Source: Psychrilyobacter atlanticus DSM 19335 (GTDB lineage Bacteria > Fusobacteriota > Fusobacteriia > Fusobacteriales > Fusobacteriaceae). From it: DNA of 64,000 nt. Under the pieces are notes generated by a model. The model was not told the DNA's origin. It worked only from the letters and a program-made list of their open reading frames with translations, and made no database searches. Of the stretch, positions 18,416-27,463 are shown one piece after another. The stretch lies in the NCBI RefSeq assembly GCF_000426625.1, contig NZ_KE384548.1, forward strand, positions 896,835 to 960,834, read 5' to 3'. The stretch's first letter is position 1, and each line of letters opens with the position of its first letter. A program made the translations under genes and the position numbers.

Positions 18416-18991
18416 CTATCCTTTGAAATATCTAATTACTTTGTAATCTACTAAATTGTTGTTGTCCAATCGATCTTTTCCCTGACCAATTTTAACAACT
18501 TCAGAATTGCATTTTTCTTTTAGATTAACGTGCCCCATCAGTCTTACAGGGTTTTCAATCACCGGTATTCTTTCCACCTCAGTAGCATAGACATTAGAAA
18601 CTAGAGCAAATAGATTTTTATCCTCTAAAAAGTGAGAATAAAGCATAGCTCCTCCAATTATCGAAATATTATTAGTCTTACTTTCTTCCTTGATATACTC
18701 CTCTAACCCATCTAAATTTATAAATGTTAAATTTTCAATATATTTTTCACCTAAAATTTCTTTGGCATCTTCTGTTGTTTTTATTTTATTTGAAACTATC
18801 ACATGTTTCCTTTTAGGTAATCCCCCAGTAGGCAAAGATTCAAAGGTTTTTCTTCCCATTATCATAGTAGTTCCAATGGTCATCTCTTTAAAAAATTGAA
18901 GATCTTCCCTGATATTAAATACCAAGTCATTTGTATCACTGTTTCCAACTATGTTCTCCTTGTAGGAGATAGAATAGATCATATTAATCAT
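18416..18991 (-). CDS. folA: Dihydrofolate reductase
   Basis: Reduces dihydrofolate to tetrahydrofolate with NADPH. The 191-residue protein shows the DHFR order: a Met20-like loop NIVGNSDTNDLVF, DLQFFKEMTIG, the cofactor-binding IMGRKTFESLP, then VIVSNKI and IIGGAMLYSHF. It is slightly longer than the usual 160 residues through a C-terminal extension. The ATG follows GGAGGAAAA, and that site overlaps the thyA stop. thyA and folA are thus a two-gene unit in which folA regenerates the folate that thyA oxidises. Confidence 0.92.
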   Translation of the reverse strand: MINMIYSISYKENIVGNSDTNDLVFNIREDLQFFKEMTIGTTMIMGRKTFESLPTGGLPKRKHVIVSNKIKTTEDAKEILGEKYIENLTFINLDGLEEYIKEESKTNNISIIGGAMLYSHFLEDKNLFALVSNVYATEVERIPVIENPVRLMGHVNLKEKCNSEVVKIGQGKDRLDNNNLVDYKVIRYFKG

Positions 18992-19002
18992 AAATTTTCC
19001 TC

Positions 19003-19857
19003 CTATATAGCTATCTCAATCTTATTTGACTTAGATTTGGGTTCATATCCTACTAGGTCAAAATCATCGATGGTAAAATCAAAGAAGTTCTCTACCTCGT
19101 TTTTAATGATTAATTTTGGTAGCTCTGATTCTGTATCAAATTCTTCTCCAATGGTAATCATTTCTTTTACATAATCTATATGTCTGTCATAGATATGGTG
19201 ATTTACAGTTAGATGAACAAACTCCCCTACTTCTAATCCTGCTATATGAGCCATCATATACACTAGAGTAGCATATTGTATCTCATTGTATCCTCCAGGT
19301 CCTGAAGCCGCTAAGAAATCTCCTGAACGTTGATCTAAGACTGCATTAAGTTTCCCACCTATCACAGAAAAAGTAATAGTATGAGCACAAGGAACCAGAC
19401 CCATATCTTTCATATCTTCATTGTTCCAGATAGTTACTACCATCCTTCTGTCACCAGGTTTATTCTTCAACAGATATATTACTCTCTCTACCTGAGTCAT
19501 ATTTCCTTCAGGAAAATCTATCTTTTTTCCTAACTGATATCCATAGGCTTTACCGATACTTCCATTTTCATCAGCCCAAGAATCCCATATTTTTAATGGA
19601 AGATCTTTGATATTATTAGAATTTTTTACCCATATCCATATCAATTCCTGTATAGCACCCTTCCAATATTGACGTCTTAAAGTAGTTATCGGTAACCCTT
19701 TAGACAAGTCATATCTTGTAATTGATGCAAATTTTGCTACTGTATTTGCAGTAGTTCCGTCTGACCACACAGGTCTTACTCCGTCTAATCCGTCATTTGT
19801 AGCTCCAGCTAATATATCCTTAGCTTCCTGTATAAATAATTTATCTGAATAATTCAT
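19003..19857 (-). CDS. thyA: Thymidylate synthase
   Basis: Methylates dUMP to dTMP using methylenetetrahydrofolate. The 284-residue protein resembles the Bacillus subtilis ThyA type: AIQELIWIWVKNSNNIKDL, IWDSWADENGSIGKAYGYQL, the catalytic Cys in GLVPCAHTITF, and YDRHIDYVKEM near the folate site. The dUMP-binding stretch reads RSGDFLAASGPGGYNEIQY, three residues longer between the Asp and Asn than in E. coli or B. subtilis ThyA and without their PFN motif. An AGGAGG site precedes the ATG. It is followed 11 bases later by folA. Confidence 0.93.
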   Translation of the reverse strand: MNYSDKLFIQEAKDILAGATNDGLDGVRPVWSDGTTANTVAKFASITRYDLSKGLPITTLRRQYWKGAIQELIWIWVKNSNNIKDLPLKIWDSWADENGSIGKAYGYQLGKKIDFPEGNMTQVERVIYLLKNKPGDRRMVVTIWNNEDMKDMGLVPCAHTITFSVIGGKLNAVLDQRSGDFLAASGPGGYNEIQYATLVYMMAHIAGLEVGEFVHLTVNHHIYDRHIDYVKEMITIGEEFDTESELPKLIIKNEVENFFDFTIDDFDLVGYEPKSKSNKIEIAI

Positions 19858-19957
19858 CCTAACCTCCTAAAATTTCAACATATATTCTATCATATTTCTC
19901 AAAAACTTTCTTTGAAATAATCTATAGAATAATTCCGTATCCCCTGTAATAAACAAT

Positions 19958-20596
19958 CTATAGGTTTTTACTTGGGTTATCTAAACTATCCTGTAATAAA
20001 GAAAAGTATTTTCCTACATGAAGACCATCCATCAATGCATGGTTTACCTGAACTGAAACCGGTAATTTTAATTTCCCATTTTCTTCAAAATATTTTCCCC
20101 ATGCTATCCTTGGTATGGAATCACTAGGTGATAAATTTATTGGGTGAGTTACACTTGTAAATGAAACCCATGGAATACTGGTAATAAATACACGATCATC
20201 CCTATTAGGTTCATCTTCTACATCAACCTTTCCATTTAATAGTTCTAGTTTTTCTTCAACTCTCTCCATAAAACAGTGAAAATCATCTGTATAATCAACA
20301 TTACAAAAGCTGAAGACTTCTGACTGGGTCAGAAATGTAAAAGCCGGGTGGACAAAATCATATTGTACTATCTTCTCATCCTCCATCCTATACTTAAACT
20401 CTGTTATATTATTTGCAATTTTAGAAGTAAAAAATATCATTGCTCTGAAAAAAGATATCTCATTTTTCTTTACATAGGAATACATCTCAGTTATATCTAC
20501 ATTGGCACAGATATTAAAATGAGGATAATCCATCTGTTTAAAAAGTTTATACTGTGCTTTCCTAGGCCAGGATTCAATGTCTATATATTTTTTCAT
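19958..20596 (-). CDS. Chloramphenicol acetyltransferase-like O-acetyltransferase (type A CAT family)
   Basis: A 212-residue protein of the CAT family, which forms trimers and uses acetyl-CoA. The active-site block is VNHALMDGLHVGKYF near residue 185; the catalytic His and the structural Asp of HxxxDG are both kept, while the first His of the usual HH pair is Asn. WPRKAQYKLF near the start matches the family's N-terminal region. Known CATs inactivate chloramphenicol, but chromosomal relatives are often of unknown substrate, so resistance should not be assumed. It lies 36 bases after bioC and may be the last gene of the biotin operon. An AAGGGGGAA site precedes the ATG. Confidence 0.85.
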   Translation of the reverse strand: MKKYIDIESWPRKAQYKLFKQMDYPHFNICANVDITEMYSYVKKNEISFFRAMIFFTSKIANNITEFKYRMEDEKIVQYDFVHPAFTFLTQSEVFSFCNVDYTDDFHCFMERVEEKLELLNGKVDVEDEPNRDDRVFITSIPWVSFTSVTHPINLSPSDSIPRIAWGKYFEENGKLKLPVSVQVNHALMDGLHVGKYFSLLQDSLDNPSKNL

Positions 20597-20632
20597 TATA
20601 TTCCCCCTTGGGATTCCAAATATCTCTTAACA

Positions 20633-21289
20633 TTATTTTTCGCAGACAAAATATCCAACTCTATAAGTCAATTGTTTTGATAAATAACTCCTAATCATCT
20701 GTGTATTTGTATACCCTATACCTGTTACTCCAGTATTTTTAAGGTGTTTTAATCCCTCCATGGGAGTATCAAAAGCTAATTTAAACTCCTTCTCATATTC
20801 CATAATATTTTTAAAATAAGGAGTTAGAAGTGTTTTTAATTCTTTCATATCCAAATATTTTAATGATATCCCAAAATGATCTGAAATTTCCCCTAAATTT
20901 CCCTTTATATAGATGGAAAATACCAAAGTATCTGTAGCACTAGATATTTTTTCAAATAATTTATCTTTATCTTCTATCCATTGAAATACTGAGCTAGATA
21001 TAATTAAATCCATTTCCTTTATCTCTATTTTTTCAATATTTCCTCCTATAAATTCTACAGAAGGCAGGTCTTTTATATATTCTTCACTCTCAAAGTATTT
21101 ATCGTTGACTATTAAATTTTTATACTCTATATTTTTTACTATATTCTTGGTCAAAACTCCTGTTCCGGCACCAATTTCAAAAATAGTATTATATTTTTTT
21201 TTAGGAACTAAATTTATTAGTTCTTTTGCTACAACTTTTTGAATATGAGCATTTTCCTCATATCTGTCAAACTTTTTATCAAAATTCAT
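20633..21289 (-). CDS. bioC: Malonyl-ACP O-methyltransferase BioC
   Basis: Methylates malonyl-ACP with SAM to start pimeloyl-chain synthesis. The SAM-binding motif is IFEIGAGTGVLTKNI near residue 45, and SSSVFQWIED near residue 95 is typical of BioC. I place the start at the ATG at 21289 (218 residues, beginning MNFDKKFDRYEENAHIQ). It follows GGGGAGAG, whereas the longer frame would begin deep inside bioG. Even so it overlaps the bioG stop by 11 bases. It works with BioG, encoded just upstream. Confidence 0.88.
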   Translation of the reverse strand: MNFDKKFDRYEENAHIQKVVAKELINLVPKKKYNTIFEIGAGTGVLTKNIVKNIEYKNLIVNDKYFESEEYIKDLPSVEFIGGNIEKIEIKEMDLIISSSVFQWIEDKDKLFEKISSATDTLVFSIYIKGNLGEISDHFGISLKYLDMKELKTLLTPYFKNIMEYEKEFKLAFDTPMEGLKHLKNTGVTGIGYTNTQMIRSYLSKQLTYRVGYFVCEK

Positions 21290-21872
21290 CCAATATCTCT
21301 CCCCAGCTATTCCACCTATCAAAGGGGTAATGCTCTTCCTCGATAAGTTTGTATTTCATTCCTTTATAGTAATTCATCAAGCTTCTAGAGGAAAAAATTC
21401 TGTCCTTGGTAGAGATCAATGAATATTTGAATATCGATGGAATCTCCCGGTAATTTTCACCAAATTCAGCTAATATATCCTTGTATTTTGTTATAACTTC
21501 TTCATCTTCAACCTCTAAGATATCCAAACCAGTATTTTTCATAAATTCTAAATATGTATTCATATCTAAATTTTTTAGAGTTCGATCAAATATTATAGGA
21601 GAAATTCCATACCTTCTATGGATTGCATTTGTACTCCCATTTATTGCGACTACTTTATTTAAAGTTATATCTTTTAGATCTCCCAATTGTTTTGAAGCAT
21701 TATATACCCCAAATGACCAGGCAATAACATCTATCTCCTCATATTTTTTTAGATCCTCTAAATCTACTTTTTCTTCCAAATCTATAATCCTGACTTCAAA
21801 ATCATCTCGTGCTAAAAATTTAAAGATCTCTTTCGGAACTCCCCATCCATTAAAAAATAATATTAACTTCAT
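21279..21872 (-). CDS. bioG: Pimeloyl-ACP methyl ester esterase BioG
   Basis: Removes the methyl group from pimeloyl-ACP methyl ester once the chain is complete. The 197-residue protein matches the BioG/DUF452 alpha/beta-hydrolase family: LILFFNGWGVP at the start, a nucleophile elbow AWSFGVYNA near residue 72, and an HYPFDRW block near the C-terminus with the likely catalytic His. An AGGAGGTG site precedes the ATG at 21872. It is placed between bioF and bioC. BioG replaces BioH in organisms such as Campylobacter and some Bacteroidota and Fusobacteriota. Confidence 0.88.
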   Translation of the reverse strand: MKLILFFNGWGVPKEIFKFLARDDFEVRIIDLEEKVDLEDLKKYEEIDVIAWSFGVYNASKQLGDLKDITLNKVVAINGSTNAIHRRYGISPIIFDRTLKNLDMNTYLEFMKNTGLDILEVEDEEVITKYKDILAEFGENYREIPSIFKYSLISTKDRIFSSRSLMNYYKGMKYKLIEEEHYPFDRWNSWGEILDEF

Positions 21873-21915
21873 CTGACACCTCCTAACGACCCTTTATAAA
21901 ATTTAATTATATTCA

Positions 21916-23037
21916 TTAGTATAATTCATGGCTGAGTTTATCTACAAACTTTTCTAGTTTATCTACTTCCATATCTGCTGTTAGTGTAAGTCTTATCCTG
22001 GCTGTTCCCTTTGGAACTGTAGGTTCCTTAATCGGGTAGACAAGATACCCCTCTTTTCTCAAAGTTTGAGATATATCTATACACCTTTTATTATCTCCAA
22101 TAACTATACTTATGATCTGCTCTGTACTTATAGTTTCTATATTTTTTTCCTTTAATTTTTTATAAAATGATTCTTTCAATAAATTTAATTTTTTCCTTTT
22201 ATCCTCTAAAGATGGCATATTTTTAAATACATACCTGTTCCAGTTGGTCTGAATAGGAGATGGAGCTGTTGTATAGATAAATTTTCTTCCCTTGTTTATT
22301 ATATATGATCTTGCAATATCATCTAATATCAGTATCCCACCGTTACTAGAACCACCCTTTCCCAAGCCCAACATGATAAAATCTACATCTTTCACCAAAG
22401 ATTTGGTATAAGCTAATCCATAACTTAAAACACCATACGAATGTGCTTCATCCAGATAAAGCTGTGAATCATACCTTTTTTTTAATGAAACTACCCTATC
22501 TAAATCGACTATATCTCCATCCATACTGTAGATACTCTCTGTTATAATTAGAGATTTTTTACAGGTGTCCCTATATTTTTCTAATTTTTTCTCTAGGTCT
22601 ATATAGTCTAAATGTTTATATCTCACTATCTTAACTCCGGAATTTATAAGGCCATCATAGATGCTGGCATGATTATACCTATCGGTAAAAATTATATCTC
22701 CTTTAGAATAAAAGGTCTCTATAACTGTAGTGTTGGCGTCATATCCACTTCCAAAAACTAAAGATTTTTTCTGAAAGACTTCATCTATCTCATCTTCAAA
22801 ATCCCTAATTTCCCTATAGTTTCCCCCTAAAAGTCTAGAACCACAACTTCCAAATGAAATATCATTGTGAACTAGATTATCTGTAAAATTTTTCTTGAAA
22901 CTTTTATCCAAATTTAAATTCAGGTAATCATTGGAGGAAAAATCTAAAATATAACTGTCCTCAATAACCTTTAATTCCCTATAATTAGATTGTTTTTTTA
23001 GTTCCTCTAGTTCTTTCTCAAGCTCCTTATAAAACAT
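21916..23037 (-). CDS. bioF: 8-amino-7-oxononanoate synthase
   Basis: A PLP-dependent enzyme that condenses pimeloyl-ACP with alanine. It shows LDFSSNDYLNL near the start, FGSGYDANTTV, SIYSMDGDIVDL, YLDEAHSYGVL near residue 195, and LGKGGSSNGGIL containing the PLP Lys. I place the start at the ATG at 23037 (373 residues, beginning MFYKELEKEL). The longer in-frame reading starts 39 bases further into bioA and has no better ribosome site, while AGGAA lies before this ATG. It overlaps the bioA stop by 11 bases. Confidence 0.93.
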   Translation of the reverse strand: MFYKELEKELEELKKQSNYRELKVIEDSYILDFSSNDYLNLNLDKSFKKNFTDNLVHNDISFGSCGSRLLGGNYREIRDFEDEIDEVFQKKSLVFGSGYDANTTVIETFYSKGDIIFTDRYNHASIYDGLINSGVKIVRYKHLDYIDLEKKLEKYRDTCKKSLIITESIYSMDGDIVDLDRVVSLKKRYDSQLYLDEAHSYGVLSYGLAYTKSLVKDVDFIMLGLGKGGSSNGGILILDDIARSYIINKGRKFIYTTAPSPIQTNWNRYVFKNMPSLEDKRKKLNLLKESFYKKLKEKNIETISTEQIISIVIGDNKRCIDISQTLRKEGYLVYPIKEPTVPKGTARIRLTLTADMEVDKLEKFVDKLSHELY

Positions 23038-24250
23038 CTTTCTGTTCCTGCTCAAACCAAGTTTTAAAGGTTTCAACTACATAATTTAGTTCATCTGTAG
23101 ATATTATATAAGGTGGCATGATATATGCAAAGTCCAAAAATGTTCTATTCCATATCCCTTTTGAAAAACAATAATCCTTAAATCCCTTTAGAATTTTGTT
23201 ATCTGTTACCTCTACACATCCACACCCACCGATTACTCTGACTTCCTTTATAAGAGGATGATCTATTTCGTTTAACTTCATAAGAATCGATTCTATCTTT
23301 TTTATCTTAGACAGATAGTCTTCCCTCTCAAATATTTCAATTGATTTTAATCCTGCTGCACAGGCAAGAGGATTCCCCATAAATGTAGGCCCATGCATAA
23401 AGGCATCTTCTGGAGAATCAGAATAAAATCTATTATAGATCTCATCTGTAGCCACTGTCACAGAATGACCTAAGTATCCACCAGTTAGAGCTTTTCCTAA
23501 GACTATAATATCTGGAACCAAATCTTCAGAAGCAACAAACAGATCTCCTGTCCGGCCAAATCCTGTGGCTACCTCATCAAATATAAATAGTACATCATAT
23601 TTATCACAGAGTTTACGGGCATTTTTCAGGTACTCCCTCGAATGGATCTTAAATCCTCCTGCTCCCTGTAAAATTGGTTCCACTATAAATCCTGCTATCT
23701 GTTCAGAATGTTTTTTCAATATTTCTTCTAATTGCTTTATATTCCCTGGCTCCACATAAAAGTTTTGTGGGATACTTTCTCCCTTAAAGGCCTTATGATA
23801 ATCCGGATCATCTCCTACTTCCATAGCTTTCCATGTATCTCCATGATATGAATCTGTAAAAGATATAAATTTTGCCTTTCTTTTACCCACATTACTAAAA
23901 TATTGAACTGCCATCTTTAAAGCTACTTCAACCCCTACAGATCCACTGTCGGAAAAAAAACAATGATTTAAGTCTCCTGGAAGGATACTCGCTACTTTCT
24001 TACTAAAATCCATAACAGGCTCATGTACCAGCCCTCCCAACATGATATGGGACATCTTGTCCACTTGATCTTTTATAGCATTATTTATCTCTATATTATT
24101 ATATCCATGAATTGCACACCACCAAGAAGAAACGGTATCTATTAATTTATCTCCCTCTTTAGTATATAAATATACCCCTTCCCCCTTTTCTATTTGGATA
24201 GGTGTACTCATAGTCTTCATCTGTGTATATGGGAACCAAATATTTTCCAA
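23027..24250 (-). CDS. bioA: Adenosylmethionine-8-amino-7-oxononanoate aminotransferase
   Basis: A PLP-dependent transaminase making 7,8-diaminononanoate from KAPA with SAM as amino donor. It has WFPYTQM and SSWWCAIHGYNN near the start (the BioA substrate-site Tyr and Trp pair), IFDEVATGFGRTG near residue 225, and LGKALTGGYLGHS with the PLP Lys. An ATG at 24265 contains the GGAGG ribosome site within its first codons, so the true start is more likely the TTG at 24250, eight bases after that site (407 residues). It is the first gene of bioA-bioF-bioG-bioC. bioD and bioB are not in the window. Confidence 0.93.
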   Translation of the reverse strand: MENIWFPYTQMKTMSTPIQIEKGEGVYLYTKEGDKLIDTVSSWWCAIHGYNNIEINNAIKDQVDKMSHIMLGGLVHEPVMDFSKKVASILPGDLNHCFFSDSGSVGVEVALKMAVQYFSNVGKRKAKFISFTDSYHGDTWKAMEVGDDPDYHKAFKGESIPQNFYVEPGNIKQLEEILKKHSEQIAGFIVEPILQGAGGFKIHSREYLKNARKLCDKYDVLFIFDEVATGFGRTGDLFVASEDLVPDIIVLGKALTGGYLGHSVTVATDEIYNRFYSDSPEDAFMHGPTFMGNPLACAAGLKSIEIFEREDYLSKIKKIESILMKLNEIDHPLIKEVRVIGGCGCVEVTDNKILKGFKDYCFSKGIWNRTFLDFAYIMPPYIISTDELNYVVETFKTWFEQEQKDVL

Positions 24251-24312
24251 TTTGCTTACCTCCATTTAATTTTATTTTATTTTATTCCACTAATTATATC
24301 ATGTATAACTAA

Positions 24313-24340
24313 ATAAAAAAAGCAACGTGATACCCTGAAA
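24313..24340 (+). repeat. Dispersed intergenic repeat, copy C (core only)
   Basis: AAAAAAAGCAACGTGATAC matches the 5' end of the other copies; the rest has diverged or been lost. It lies just upstream of bioA and beside a terminator. Confidence 0.45.
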
Positions 24341-24358
24341 AATGAACTTCTCTAGACT

Positions 24359-24384
24359 AAAAAAAGGAACCTCCGGTTCCTTTT
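24359..24384 (-). terminator. Terminator after the EamA transporter gene
   Basis: AAAAGGAACC at 24362-24371 pairs with 24375-24384 around a three-base loop. On the minus strand it ends in a run of seven T's. Confidence 0.88.
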
Positions 24385-24391
24385 AAGCAAA

Positions 24392-25285
24392 CTAAATAAA
24401 GAAAAGTGACGCTCCTCCTACAGATATAACAGCTCCTAAAATTTCTACAGGTTTCACCCTTTCCTTGAATATCAATATACAAAATGGTATTACCAGTATT
24501 GGACTTGTAGACGAAAGTGTAGAAACTATTCCTGCACTTGCATTTTTTAACGCTATAAGCATCGCTGTAACTCCTATAAATGGGCCAAAAAACGATCCTA
24601 CAACTAACCATTTAAGAGCTTTTTTATCTTTCATTCCTTCTTTTACTTCTCCCCATTTTCCTCTCATGGATATAAGGATTATAAAGGCTATTGTCGCTAC
24701 AATTATTCTGATCTGGGTAGCAGCGATAGGATCATAGGATTCAAGACCTATTTTACTGAAGACCATTCCCAAAGACTGCCCTAAAACTCCACCTATGGCA
24801 CAGAGAATACCCTTTATTGGGAATTTTTCTTTTTTCTCTCCCTTTCCATTCCCATAAAACATCACCAAAAATATCCCGCCTATGGTAAGTAGCACAGCTA
24901 TTCCCTCTTGAAAACTCAATGTTTCCCCAAGTAAAATCCATGCTGTAAGTGCAGTTACTACAGGAACCGTAGTCATTATCAAGGTAGTTATACGTGCTCC
25001 TAACAGAACAAAGGATTCAAACATAAATAGATCACCTAAAAACATCCCTATGAAACCAGATATCCCTAAAAATGTATATTCTTTTAAACTGGCATCTGTT
25101 GGTAAGGGCAAGCCCCTCATGTATAGAGAAGTAATACTTAAAAAAATCATCCCCTGTATAAGTCTCACAATATTTACCGTAAGGGAACCTACTTTTTTCC
25201 CTGCTACTTCAAAGGAAATCGATCCTCCTGCCATTCCAAGTGCTGCTACTAACGCCATTATTTCCCCTAAATACCTAATTTCCAT
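24392..25285 (-). CDS. EamA/DMT-family membrane transporter
   Basis: A 297-residue inner-membrane protein with about ten hydrophobic helices arranged as two EamA repeats (roughly residues 5-145 and 160-297). Repeat ends such as LLTIGGIFLVM and GAVISVGGASLFF are typical. The family exports metabolites or amino acids; the substrate is unknown. GGAGG lies only two bases before the ATG at 25285, and a second ATG nine codons later has AGGGGA before it, so the start is uncertain. The GEIMALVAAL opening fits the family with the first ATG. Single-gene unit. Confidence 0.85.
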   Translation of the reverse strand: MEIRYLGEIMALVAALGMAGGSISFEVAGKKVGSLTVNIVRLIQGMIFLSITSLYMRGLPLPTDASLKEYTFLGISGFIGMFLGDLFMFESFVLLGARITTLIMTTVPVVTALTAWILLGETLSFQEGIAVLLTIGGIFLVMFYGNGKGEKKEKFPIKGILCAIGGVLGQSLGMVFSKIGLESYDPIAATQIRIIVATIAFIILISMRGKWGEVKEGMKDKKALKWLVVGSFFGPFIGVTAMLIALKNASAGIVSTLSSTSPILVIPFCILIFKERVKPVEILGAVISVGGASLFFI

Positions 25286-25516
25286 CGCCTCCTATAACAT
25301 ATTATTCATCAAATTATATTATTTGTATGAGTTTAAAGTCAATACAAAATAATGCAATATCAAGTATATTGTTTTTAATGAACAATATATATAACACATT
25401 TTGAATAAAGAAAAACAAAAATAAAAGAAATAACTTTAATTTAAGGTTATCTCTTTTTTATCGGACTGAGTGTATCTAAGATGAAAAAACGAAGACAGGA
25501 CTATCAATTCTGTACC

Positions 25517-26323
25517 TTACCAAGTTATTTCTAAACCTACTCCAACTTCTTTTACAGGCAAAGTTTTATTTATTTCTGCTCTAACAGAAAATGAAGTACA
25601 ATGTGAAGGATATAATTCTTTCAAATCATTTTCTACTAGATAATCTATAGTTTTATTGATCTGTTCGTTTACTTCAAATAAATGAAATCCTCCTATAACT
25701 CCCAATACTCTATCATCTTTACATACTTTTTTTGCATATTCTATTATATTGCATATCCCACTATGTGAACATCCTGTAATAATATAAATACCGTTTTCAT
25801 TTTTATATGCAAGGGCTGAATCATCCATTACATAATCGTCGACTGAATCCCCATCAATAGTTTGTGTGCCAATAGCTTTTCGATTTTCAAAATTATTCAT
25901 TTGAGGTATTTCTCCTAGAAATATTATATTTTTACTAACTTTAATAGGTTGTTTTGAAAGAATCAAATTACATTTTTCTTTCAACTCCTCTACTAAAATA
26001 GGAGAACAAATTTTTAAACCATTAATTTCTTTTTCATTAAATGCATCTGGATGAGCAATAACAGAAATATTTTTTTTATGATTTTCTCCAAAATAGTATT
26101 TTAACCCTCTTGTATGGTCATCGTGACCATGTGAAATAACAATAGTGCTTATATTTTCTAAATTTATACCTAGTGCAGTTGCATTTTTTAAAAATAAATC
26201 AGAATATCCTACATCTAACAGTAAACTAGTATCCTCATCTTCAATATAATACGAAACAGCAGGTTCACCACAATAATATTGGTCAATATAAGTGTTATTA
26301 TCGACTAAAACTTTTAATTTCAC
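25517..26323 (-). CDS. Metallo-beta-lactamase-fold hydrolase (COG1237-like)
   Basis: A 268-residue MBL-fold protein. The metal-binding motif SHGHDDHTRGL is near residue 64, and TGCSHSGICNIIEYA near residue 182 is characteristic of the subgroup named after the methanogen dihydropterin-ribofuranosyl-aminobenzene phosphate synthase. A final metal-ligand His is in YPSHCTSF near residue 240. Bacterial members have no settled function. The start is GTG at 26323 following GGGGGTAG. It stands alone, with a long AT-rich gap on each side. Confidence 0.83.
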   Translation of the reverse strand: MKLKVLVDNNTYIDQYYCGEPAVSYYIEDEDTSLLLDVGYSDLFLKNATALGINLENISTIVISHGHDDHTRGLKYYFGENHKKNISVIAHPDAFNEKEINGLKICSPILVEELKEKCNLILSKQPIKVSKNIIFLGEIPQMNNFENRKAIGTQTIDGDSVDDYVMDDSALAYKNENGIYIITGCSHSGICNIIEYAKKVCKDDRVLGVIGGFHLFEVNEQINKTIDYLVENDLKELYPSHCTSFSVRAEINKTLPVKEVGVGLEITW

Positions 26324-26572
26324 TTTACTACCCCCTTATTCATTTTCATCTAACTTATAATAACACTATATTTTTTTTAATTCAAAAGATTAAAAATCAA
26401 AGAGGATATCAAAATAAATCTAAACCCTTTGTCATTGTTAAACCATTTAACCGTTTCTTTTAATACGTGTGTCCTATAAAATATACTTCAGGAGAAAAAA
26501 GGAAATCCCTAAAAAAACATAACATATATATTATAGAAAAAATTACTGTATTTATGTATAAAGGAGGCGGTT

Positions 26573-27463
26573 ATGAAGATAAAATATTTCCCAATATACT
26601 GGGTCAGACAATATCAGAGAGGAATAGTGGAACTTTTTGGAAAATATCGGAGGTTTGCAGAGCCAGGATTTCACGTTCAACTTCCTATTTTTGAGATAAC
26701 CAGGATCAGGGATGTGAGAGAACACACTATGGATATCGCTCCTCAAAATGTCATAACTAAGGATAATGTCGAGATAAATGTAGATGGAATAGTCTGGGCA
26801 AGACCTCTCTACCCTGAAAAAGAGATAAAGAAAACTTTTTATAATATCGACAATTGGAGAAACGCTGTGATGAAATTAGCCCAGACAAATCTCAGACAGG
26901 AATTTGGTAAATTGACTTTAGATGAAAGTTTGACAGCCAGAGGAAAGATAGCTATGGATATGCAGGTATCATTGGATAAATTAGCAGAAGAATGGGGAAT
27001 AACTGTAACTAAGGTAGAAATAAAGGTCATCGATCCTCCAGCAGATATAAAGGCAGCCATGCACAAGCAAAAAACCGCTGAACAAGAGAGGCGAGCTATG
27101 CGTCTTTTGGCTACAGGTAGATTTGAAGCTGCGGAACAAGATAAATTGGCACTTATACAAATTGCTGAGGGTAGAAGGGAAGCTAAAATAAAAGTAGCTG
27201 AAGGTCAGGCTCAGGCTATAAAACTTGTCAATGAAGCAGCTAGGCAGTATTTTGTAGGAAATGCCAAAGATCTTAAGAGATTAGAAGTAGTAGAAGAATC
27301 TTTGAAAGATAACTCTAAAATCATCCTTACTAAGGAGGGAATAAATCCAAATATCATATTAGGAGATATCCCCCTCCATGAAAGAAAAAAAGAGGAAGGA
27401 GTCCCATCTAAAGGTGACACCAAAAATCTTTCAGAGGAAATACTAAAAAGATATGATGTATAA
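26573..27463 (+). CDS. SPFH/Band 7-domain protein without an obvious membrane anchor
   Basis: A 296-residue stomatin/prohibitin-like protein. The SPFH domain (about residues 10-170) includes VELFGKYRRFAEPGFHVQLP, and a charged Ala/Glu-rich helix follows (about 165-225, for example RRAMRLLATGRFEAAEQD), a likely coiled coil for oligomerisation. Most relatives have an N-terminal transmembrane or hairpin helix; here the sequence begins MKIKYFPIYWVRQYQRG with only a short aromatic stretch. It may attach peripherally. An AAGGAGGCGG site precedes the ATG. No NfeD-like partner gene is adjacent. Confidence 0.85.
   Translation: MKIKYFPIYWVRQYQRGIVELFGKYRRFAEPGFHVQLPIFEITRIRDVREHTMDIAPQNVITKDNVEINVDGIVWARPLYPEKEIKKTFYNIDNWRNAVMKLAQTNLRQEFGKLTLDESLTARGKIAMDMQVSLDKLAEEWGITVTKVEIKVIDPPADIKAAMHKQKTAEQERRAMRLLATGRFEAAEQDKLALIQIAEGRREAKIKVAEGQAQAIKLVNEAARQYFVGNAKDLKRLEVVEESLKDNSKIILTKEGINPNIILGDIPLHERKKEEGVPSKGDTKNLSEEILKRYDV

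Noticed and set aside
19958..20596. Acquired chloramphenicol-resistance gene
   Set aside because: No insertion sequence, integron or composition change around it; base use matches its neighbours, so it looks like a resident gene.
24251..24312. BirA operator upstream of bioA
   Set aside because: No TTGTTAAC-type inverted repeat with the right spacing was found.
24357..24611. Minus-strand frame overlapping the end of the EamA gene
   Set aside because: Out-of-frame shadow of the EamA C-terminus with no ribosome site.
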